A stretch of 64,000 bases of DNA, taken from assembly GCA_030062745.1 (NCBI GenBank), contig CP099842.1, forward strand, positions 1,116,001-1,180,000, in the 5' to 3' direction. Below, one piece after another: positions 56,820 through 64,000 of the stretch (positions within the stretch are counted from its first letter, which is position 1; the number at the start of each line of letters is the position of its first letter). Below the pieces are notes generated by a model, which was not told the origin of the DNA, made no database searches, and saw only the letters and a program-made list of their open reading frames with translations. The stretch comes from Capitulum mitella. Taxonomy: Eukaryota > Arthropoda > Thecostraca > Pollicipedomorpha > Pollicipedidae. The translations under genes were made by a program, and so were the position numbers.

Positions 56820-58010
56820 CGCTTAGGGTGACAGCGTGCCCCGGACGTGACACGGCGTCGGTGAGCCGCCGATACCGATAACGGCAGATCGCGCTCCTCC
56901 CGGCAGACGGCGGCCCGCTCCGGGCGGACACTCCCGGCCGGGGAGCGGAGGGGGTCGGCCCGAGGTGCCGGCGGCGGCGGCGCGGCGGGGAGCGGGCAGG
57001 CCGGCGCCGATCAGCCGCCGACGCTAATTAACGAGCGGCCGGCCGCGCGCCGGCCAGTCGGCGGCGGCGGCCGCTGCAGTCACTGAACCCTCCCGCGCGA
57101 TCGGCCGGCTGCACCCCCCGGAGTCGGCCGGACGGTGCCCGAGGCGCAGTGACGCCGCCCGGACGGAGCGCCCTACGAGCGGGCCGCGCTGGACGGTTGT
57201 CCGGTCCAGGTGCGATTCCCACGCGGGCTGAGGTAATGACCGGGGCGGCGGCGAGATGCAGCGACTTTTACTACCCCGGCTCACATGCCGCCTGCGCCCG
57301 CGGAGCTATAACGGTAGTGCCTCATATCTTTGTCTCGCCGATGGTTGATAACACTTGTGTTCTCTACGCCTCGACTGCACGTCACTCAGGTGCAATGGAC
57401 TCTATCGCAGTTGTTTTTTAAGCTAATGGCGACAGGGATGGTTGCACCGGCACGTGATCCTCATTCACCGCGTTCAGGATTGGCGGGGGCGAATGTCATG
57501 TCCACTGCTTCTGTGGCCGGAACCCTCGCCACCGCACGAGCAGACGCCAGCTCATCCTGATTCGATGGGACACTTCGTTGCGGAGATTCAAGGACGCGCC
57601 TCATTTACTTCTCACCTGCGTCTGAAGGCCGCGCCTGTGCGGTCAGTCCGACTCCACGCTGAGCGCGTCCTTGGCTCGACACTCAGTCCCCGCGTCGTCC
57701 GGACCTCGAATCAACTTCCGCCCAACAGCTGACTCTCCGGACCGCCGGCACCTCCCGACTGCACTCGTCCGCAGCGGACCACGTCTGGGGGCCGCGCGCC
57801 ACTGTTGCCGGCCGGTCCCGTCGCCTCGCCGTGCCCGCGCCACGGACACACTGCAGGCCGCGGCGGCGGCGGCGACGGCGGCCGCTGGGCGGCGCTAGTG
57901 TCGCCCGTCGCTACCGCCGGCGACTCGCGGCGCGCAGTTTCGGGGGGTTCCCGAGCCCGAGGGGGGCCGCCGCTGGCTGTCACCAGCTGAAGTCGCGGCA
58001 CGTGCCGTGT
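56820..58010. promoter_or_regulatory. GC/CpG-rich islands with a TAATTA site
   Basis: Two GC-rich blocks (56.82-57.3 and 57.44-58.0 kb). CGCTAATTAACGAG at about 57022-57035 has the palindromic homeodomain core TAATTA in a GC-rich setting. (GGC)n-type runs lie near 57858-57890. The frames on both strands are compositional. Regulatory function is inference. Confidence 0.25.
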
Positions 58011-58067
58011 TGGCGCTTTTGCAAGACAGATTTAATTAATGTAACGATTTGGTCTCATTTGCGGTGA

Positions 58068-58336
58068 AGGCAAGCACGAAGCTAGGATTTTCCTCGGGGA
58101 AGACGGGGGGAGGGGTGTAAATGCCAGATTTTGCCATATTCCACCGGCATATGACAAAATCCATAAGAAAAAGTGACAATCGTATGCGCAGGATGAACAT
58201 AAAATGTTTGCTTTTGTAGCCTACATATGATCACTGTCCCGTATTCCTGCGAAATCGCTAAATGTCTAGTGTAGGCCGCTTGGGTCGGGGAGAGGCATGG
58301 CCCTGTGCCCCCACTCCCCCGGCTACGCCCCTGAGT
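58068..58336 (-). mobile_element. Candidate MITE/interspersed repeat with GGGGCGTAGCC end
   Basis: The right edge reads, on the minus strand, AGGGGCGTAGCCGGGGGAGT, matching the CGTAGCC end of the element at 40964-41239. The left edge (GCACGAAGCTAGGATTTTCC, then G-rich) is a diverged counterpart in inverted orientation. The interior is AT-rich. A 152-aa minus frame overlaps it but has no transposase features. Confidence 0.3.
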
Positions 58337-60165
58337 AAAGGACACATCGCATTTGGCTCCGGCTGTCCATTTAACAAATTCAAAAATAGTAGATAAATAG
58401 ATTGTTTGTGGTGACTCCAACTCAGCATTTACAGGCAATGAAAAGTTGTAATATCCTGTATGTAAATGAAAACGCGTTGCACTTAACTGAACAAGGTCAT
58501 AAAAAAGCAAGGACCTATATTTGAACAATCTGCACTGCAAAGGAACAGTGACGTTGATATTGAGACAGATTGTTTACCAATGCAAATGTAGAGATCGGTT
58601 ATAGATTCTTCATTCCGCTTTTGCGACAAGGTTCTGGATGATTTTAAATCCCATGAAACTGTCGTCCTTCAGATGTACTAAAATTATTTAAACCGCACGT
58701 AGGATTACGAAACAATGTGTGCCGTAGGAAAGTAAGACTGCCCCGAAACGGGGACATCATTTAGCTAGGTGACACCGCGGCCTCCTAAAATTTGTCATGA
58801 AACTCAAAACAACGTCAATACAGATCGAAAGAAGAAGCCATTCTGTAGGAGTTTTGTTCAATATCGAAGATGTATTTGGATGGAGCCACGAACTTGAGAA
58901 TACGTTACCGACGTCAGATGCATTTATTGGTGCTCATAACATATGATGTATAAAAGATATCTATCATATTACTTATGCCTTGACGTTCAAGTCTTTTCCT
59001 TATTTTGATGTTTGCGAGATAAATGCTTGTTTTGTCCATTTTCAGCGTTGTTGCGGTGCCAAATGACTTGACAGCAGATCATATATGACAGAGTGTTATA
59101 TGTACCACTGTGTACCAACATTTTACCGTTTCTTCAAGAAACAAGCACCTGATTGTCCACGTCTCAGAACAAATAGTTCATCTCGTTACCGGTTTTTCCA
59201 CATTTAAAGCTGCTCTTCGTGGAGTCGTAAACGTTTTCGCACTAGTCATCCTGCTGCTTTGAGGCTGATAGTTAATACTGACTGCATATGGGGCTCAACA
59301 CCCGTCACCGCCTTGATTATTTAGCTCGTCTAGGCTTAACGCTTCAACACTGACAAAATAAACAAGTCAACAAAAACTTACCGCCGATGTTGAGGAGCCA
59401 TCAGTGTGCAAAAGGTCAGATAAGATGTCCTTGAGTGGATCTAGTCATGATGAGTTGTATCCATGACTCATGAGTGGATCTGGTCATGGTCGGTGCATCC
59501 GTGACTCGTTCGAGAACGATGTTTGAGATGTTTGAGAGAAGTATTACTAGAAACGTTTCTTGCGACGCACATGTGCCAAAACTGGTGAGCACCATTTCGC
59601 GTAAGTTTTTATTTGTTATCCATAAGCGATATACTATGCGGATGCTTCTCGCTGTATTTACGTATTTACGTCAGTTATCAAAATAGTGCGTCTTTACCAT
59701 ACCAATTGACTTTTTCTACACATCTTGATATGTTGTTTCAGGGGGAAAATGAAAATAAGAGGCATTAGTGTAAAAAAATGTTCATTGTCTGTAAGCAATC
59801 CATTACAGGCCTTTGCATGAAATAAAATGATTATTTACCAATGATCACAGCTCTCTCCCGGTAAAAGGTCATCTTGCATTGGCAGAACGCAGACTTTAAA
59901 CGGACTTCAGAGACTCTTTGACTGACCTATTTCAAACCAACGAAAACGCTACCATATCGAATTTACAACGTTGGCTATGACTTGCGCAATAGCATGCATG
60001 GATGAATGCTGCTACGTGTGCAGCAACATTTCTTGGATGTTTTCTACCTGCCGATATGTGTCAGATTCCACCGATGATGTCTGTGCTGTTTTTTATTCTC
60101 AATCCATTTTTCATCATGTATCATATTTCGTCAGGCCGGTCCGCCTGGACGTTATTTAGCTGCGA
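58337..60165. other. Long AT-rich intergenic stretch with a 39-bp duplication
   Basis: About 1.8 kb without a gene. GAGTGGATCTAGTCATGATG and a close copy start at 59433 and 59472, a 39-bp tandem duplication. No other structure seen. Confidence 0.45.
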
Positions 60166-60169
60166 GTAC

Positions 60170-61600
60170 ATCTGGAAGCCACGCGACCTACAACGGCCTG
60201 CGACCTGCGGGACGTCATTCGCTGGCGAGCAAAGTAATTTCCCTCACGTCAAATGCACTCGACGCTGTGATAAGTGTGCACCACATGCGGCAGTCCCACT
60301 GAGGGCGGAGCCCCGTCCTGATCGATACCGGCCAAAAGAGCCCGCGGGGGGGGGGGGCAGCGGCGTCCGTTCGTTTGATCACGTCTCCATCACTGCAATG
60401 GCCGGCAAGGGGTTCAGGACCGAACGGCCGCCTTTCGCTCGGGCTTCGTTTGGTGTTCTCTGTCTCCCAGTCGCCTGCCAGCGGGACTCGGGACTCGCCT
60501 CCGTCCCGCAGACCTGACTGGGAGCCCGGGGTCCCTTTGCCCCGCCGCCGGGACCGGAGTCCCTCGCGGACACGTGACGGGACCTGCCCAGCAGAGCGTG
60601 GTCCCGGCAGAGCGGACTCGATACTGTCCCACGGTTCCCGCCGGCCGATAATGCCTCCGGGTCTGCGCTGACATTCGTTCTGACCGGTGGTGAGCGATGT
60701 CAGCGCGCTCCAGCTCGGCCGCGACCCCTCCCCCTCACCCGGCCGCTGTCGTCACCTGGGGGCGGGGCGCCGCCGCCGCCCGAGATCCGGTAATTTGTTC
60801 GGCCGAGCGCCGGCAGAGAACGCTCGTCAATCGCGCCCGCGCGGCGGCCGGCCGCGGTCCGACGTCCGCACCGGCCGGCCGCCGCGCTGTCCGTCAGCGG
60901 CAGACTGGCCCGGCCCGGACGGCGGCGGCGCGTCCGGACAGGGGCGACCCGGATGTCTTCCGGGAACTGAAGCGAGGAAGATTATTCGAGACGGACGGGC
61001 CCGCGGGCTGCACCTGCGGGGTCAGGCCTCGTCTGTGCATTTGATCACGGCGGCCGGCTCTCGTTCGGGGAGCGTTTCATCAGAGGTCATTTGTCGAGTT
61101 CCGGGTCCCCGCGGGGGAGGAGCCCGCCGTCAGCTGATTAATAGACTGTCACATCCAGGTTCGCCTGTGGCGGGCACACCGCGTGCCCCCACCCCCGCCG
61201 TCTCTCCCCGTTTTTCTCCCGGGCCGCCCGACAACAAAGGGCCCCGCGGACGGCCTGTTAACACCATAAAACTGCACTGGCCACATCACCGCGGCTTGTA
61301 TGCAACCGCGCCGGCAGATTATGTAAATGCCGATAAACAGATAACGTCTCCCGGTGCAAACGGTCCGCGCTTTTGTCGGGGCGTCGGCGGTGAATGCTAA
61401 GTGCGCGCTTAAAATTCAGTTACCGGATTCTGCCGGTTGATGTGCGGCTTAATGTGGTCGAGCCCGGTGGCGGCTCGCGTCTCGACGCACGGATTGGTGC
61501 ATCGCGGCGGAGGAGCGATAGATGGAGGGGGGGGGGGGGCGGAACACGGCTGCAGACTGATCTGCAATGTTGTCGCAGGCCGAGCTGAGCACCGCTACCA
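60170..61600. other. GC/CpG-rich island
   Basis: GC-rich DNA with G runs near 60346 and 61530. Frames up to 237 aa are compositional. The right third contains the site cluster listed separately. Confidence 0.4.
61131..61346. promoter_or_regulatory. Candidate enhancer: dense factor-site cluster
   Basis: Within 215 bp of GC-rich DNA: CAGCTGATTAATAG (E-box plus ATTAAT) at 61131, AACAAAGG (TCF/Sox-like) near 61233, GTTAAC at 61257, CCATAAAA (posterior-Hox/Cdx-like) at 61264, ATTATGTAAAT (POU-like) at 61318 and GATAAACAGATAA (forkhead ATAAACA overlapping GATA words) at 61332. The words match known consensus sites; binding and activity are inference. Confidence 0.3.
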
Positions 61601-62485
61601 GGCGGACGCGTTCCCAGCTAATCACTGCTGAGACCTCAACATACGACATATCGGCTTCCTTACAGCTACCGAGAACAAGGGGATCAAAAATGCCGACAGC
61701 AGGATACAGAGTACTTTTATCGACTCGGTAACACCGGGGTGATAACGTGGTACCTTGTTAATAATGCAATACCGGAAGCACAAAGTCAGAGAAGCCTCAA
61801 TGCTGCTAAGGATATGGACTGATATGAACGATAAATAATAGATCAGCAATTCCAGTGCACTGCTGCATCCTGGTTTGCGACCACAAAGCACTTTTTACTG
61901 ACTGTGACGAAGATGCATTTCCATTGAGCTTCGAACAAGATTCATCGAAGACCCTTCGAAGGCTCATTCACCCGTGCACGAGCATTTTTACCGGAGCTAA
62001 ACCTAGAAACGAGGAGACAGATGAGACAAAGAAAGAGATACTCCATTAAGAGGCCTCGAAAAGGCCAGAAAGCCTTGCAGAAGTTCTTAGTAGATGCGGA
62101 ATTCCTAATTCGTAGCGAAGACGTAGCGGGCTTTAGCCAGAAGCAGGTTCCTTCGATGAGCAGACGCGTATGACGACCACACTGAACTATGGAGGACTGG
62201 TGGCTCCGGCAGTAAGCCGCAGACGAACCAGAATGTTATCGCTGCGGACTGGCGGAGGACTCACTGACCTCCAGCCTCGCAGCTGGCAAGCTCTCCTTCA
62301 AGCGTGTTTAACAGAGCTGACTTCTCGTCGATGCAGGTATTTGCGCTTCCGTCGACTAGGACTTAAGCAGCGATTTGAATATCATCGTTTTTCGCTGCGG
62401 AATGTCAGTTGTCAGGAGTCTTGAGACATTCCCATGTTTTGCCGATTCCCCAGAAACATACCCAAGCATCATTCCAGGGCCAAGC
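61601..62485. other. AT-rich intergenic sequence, no gene seen
   Basis: Unique sequence. Short frames without known motifs. Confidence 0.4.
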
Positions 62486-62489
62486 GGAA

Positions 62490-62800
62490 GCGTAGCGCCT
62501 GTTTTTGTCTTTTTCCCAGTCCGTGCGGGCCGGCCGGCGGCTGGGCCATCCGCGCCGGACGGGCGCCGTTCCCGGCGGCGGCCGGTGGCGGAAACAGCGC
62601 CGATCGGGAGCCGGTGAGCGCGCCGCGGACAGTGATGGTCGCCGGAACGGGCGCCGTCTGCGGAACGGCCGCTGCCGGCCGCCGCCGATCGCCGGTCGGC
62701 CGGCGCCGGCACGCCTCCCGGGAGCGGACCGAAACGAAACTGGCGGCCGAACGGCCCGGCCGCCGGCCGGAGAACGGCCCGACCGCCATCGCGCCGAGAC
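62490..62800. other. GC/CpG-rich island
   Basis: GC-rich, unique, leading directly into a minisatellite. No exon recognised. Confidence 0.4.
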
Positions 62801-62802
62801 TA

Positions 62803-63330
62803 CGAGCGGCGACTGCGGGGGGAGCACGACCGGAGACCACGAGCGACGACTGCGGGGGGGAGAGAACGTCTGGAGACCACGAGCGACGACTGCGGGGGGA
62901 GCACGACCGGAGACCACGAGCGGCGACTGCGGGGGGGGAGAGAACGTCTGGAGACCACGAGCGGCGACTGCGGGGGAGAGGACGGACGCCCGCTATGGAT
63001 GGCGACTGCAGGCGAGACTACGAAAGACAGTACGGGCAGAGATGACGAGCGACGACTGCGGGAGAGAGTGCAGACGGAGACTACAAGCGGAGACGACGAC
63101 CGGCGACTGCAGGAGAAGGGATGACAGGAGGGGTGGTAGGGGAGTAGGGGTAGGGGTAGGGGTACGAGTAGGGGCTGTGGGGGGAGTCCGAACGGAGACG
63201 ACGAGCGGCAACTGCGGGAGAGAGCACGAGCGGATACTACGGGCGAAAACACAAGTGGAAACAGCAAGTGGAGACGACGGACGAAAATAGGGCGGAGACC
63301 ACGAGCGAAGACTACGGACGGATACACGAG
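62803..63330 (+). repeat. ~37-bp minisatellite grading into degenerate repeat
   Basis: About five clear units of GGAGACCACGAGCGACGACTGCGGGGGG(A) with AGCACGACC or AGAGAACGTCT between them (62803-62975). After that, GGAGAC-TACGAGCGG-type words continue with much divergence to about 63330. An island of TAGGGG repeats lies at about 63136-63165. Three plus frames stay open for 200-260 aa through repetition. Confidence 0.85.
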
Positions 63331-63394
63331 CGGAGATGCAGAGGAACTCAGACAGGATCAAAGTCACGCATTCTTCCGAGCTCTGCGACGCGAC

Positions 63395-63640
63395 AGGGTC
63401 GAGATCGCGGACTACGGCGAGTACTTGGACAGGACCACGATGGTTGATTGTTACGTGGTCCACGACAGGACCAGAACTGTGGATCATGGCGGGCACTTGG
63501 ACAGAACCACAGTGGTGGACTATTATGTGGACCGCGACGGGACCAAAACTGCGTATTATGTCGGGTACTGTGACAGGATCACAATCTTGGACTATGCCGG
63601 ATACCGTGACAGGAACGAGATCGCAGATTAGCAAACTTCG
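63395..63640 (+). repeat. Degenerate GACAGGACCAC repeat
   Basis: Words such as GGACAGGACCACGATGGTTG and GACAGAACCACAGTGGTGGA recur at about 30-40-bp spacing, encoding a loose DRTTxVDYY pattern in one plus frame. It is AT-richer than the preceding array but likely derived by similar slippage. Confidence 0.6.
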
Positions 63641-64000
63641 ACGGGATTACCGTCACGAAATAATAGAACTCCGAGAGGATCACGGTCGCGGGTCACGATC
63701 GATACAGGATCACGATCTCGGAGGAGCTCGGACAGGACCGCTGAACTCTGGTCGGGTCCGCGGTCGGGGCGGGCGTCCCTGCTGGCGGCTGAGCTCAGCC
63801 CGTGGCTGACCGGCAGCGGGAGAGACGGGACCGACCGGCCGCTGGCCAGGCCCAGCGGTCCGCACGTGTTGTGGCAACCTGGCCGGCGCTGACTGATCGG
63901 CTATTGACGTTTCAGGGCCGCCAGACCCGCCGTGAAAAACAGTCGAACATTGCGCGCAAGAACCACCAATTGAACAACTGATGGTGTGTCATTAGTGTCA
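63641..64000. other. GC-rich end of window
   Basis: GC-rich unique sequence to about 63900, then AT-richer. No gene recognised. Confidence 0.35.

Overview
This 64-kb window is nuclear DNA of an animal and is almost wholly non-coding. I recognise one protein-coding exon with good support: the first coding exon of an ephrin (signal peptide plus the start of the receptor-binding domain, ending in a canonical 5' splice site) on the minus strand at 24204-24307. Nothing else resembles an intact gene, operon, rRNA, tRNA or CRISPR array. Most long open frames lie in GC-rich or tandem-repeat DNA where stop codons are rare, so I do not treat them as genes. The spliced exon, dinucleotide microsatellites, many minisatellites and decayed retroelement and MITE-like sequences indicate a metazoan. 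The ephrin peptide looks invertebrate, and a crustacean with a GC-rich genome (a barnacle, for example) would fit, but that is a guess from overall impression.

Layout. Composition is strongly bimodal. About thirty GC- and CpG-rich islands of roughly 0.3-2 kb (near 0.6-1.7, 2.8-3.6, 4.4-5.8, 7.2-7.8, 8.4-9.9, 10.1-11.6, 12.6-13.1, 13.8-14.4, 19.3-20.5, 21.4-22, 22.6-24.5, 25.3, 26.5, 27.2-27.9, 28.5-28.9, 31.4-31.9, 32.3-32.7, 35.3-36.5, 37.1-37.9, 38.4-40.4, 41.4-43.1, 43.8-44.4, 45.3-46, 46.7-48.9, 49.9-51.4, 51.8-52.3, 53.9-54.2, 55-55.6, 56.8-58, 60.2-61.6 and 62.5-64 kb) sit in ordinary AT-richer sequence. Many islands contain isolated AT-rich words that match homeodomain, POU, forkhead, GATA, TCF or CCAAT sites, as expected of promoters or developmental enhancers. 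About ten islands also carry a minisatellite with its own unit (57, 36, 32, 21, 31, 29, 36, 37, 43 and about 37 bp).

Mobile DNA is present only as relics. A Penelope-like terminus with paired hammerhead-ribozyme-like arms lies at 3.6-4.2 kb. A MITE with CGTAGC-type inverted ends lies at 40964-41239, with further candidates at 6.2 and 58.1 kb. A roughly 145-bp tandem family fills 16.8-17.65 kb. The decayed C-terminus of a non-LTR retrotransposon lies at 52.8-53.04 kb.

How the parts may work together: the ephrin transcript would start near 24.4 kb, inside a CpG-rich island, and run toward position 1. Its first intron begins with a 21-bp array that repeats a CACCC/KLF-type motif about 23 times. 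No later ephrin exon was recognised in the 24 kb downstream, so intron 1 probably exceeds the window. The remaining 40 kb would be upstream regulatory or intergenic DNA. One stretch with a long GA repeat, a TATA box and an initiator (46.5-46.73 kb) resembles an independent plus-strand promoter.
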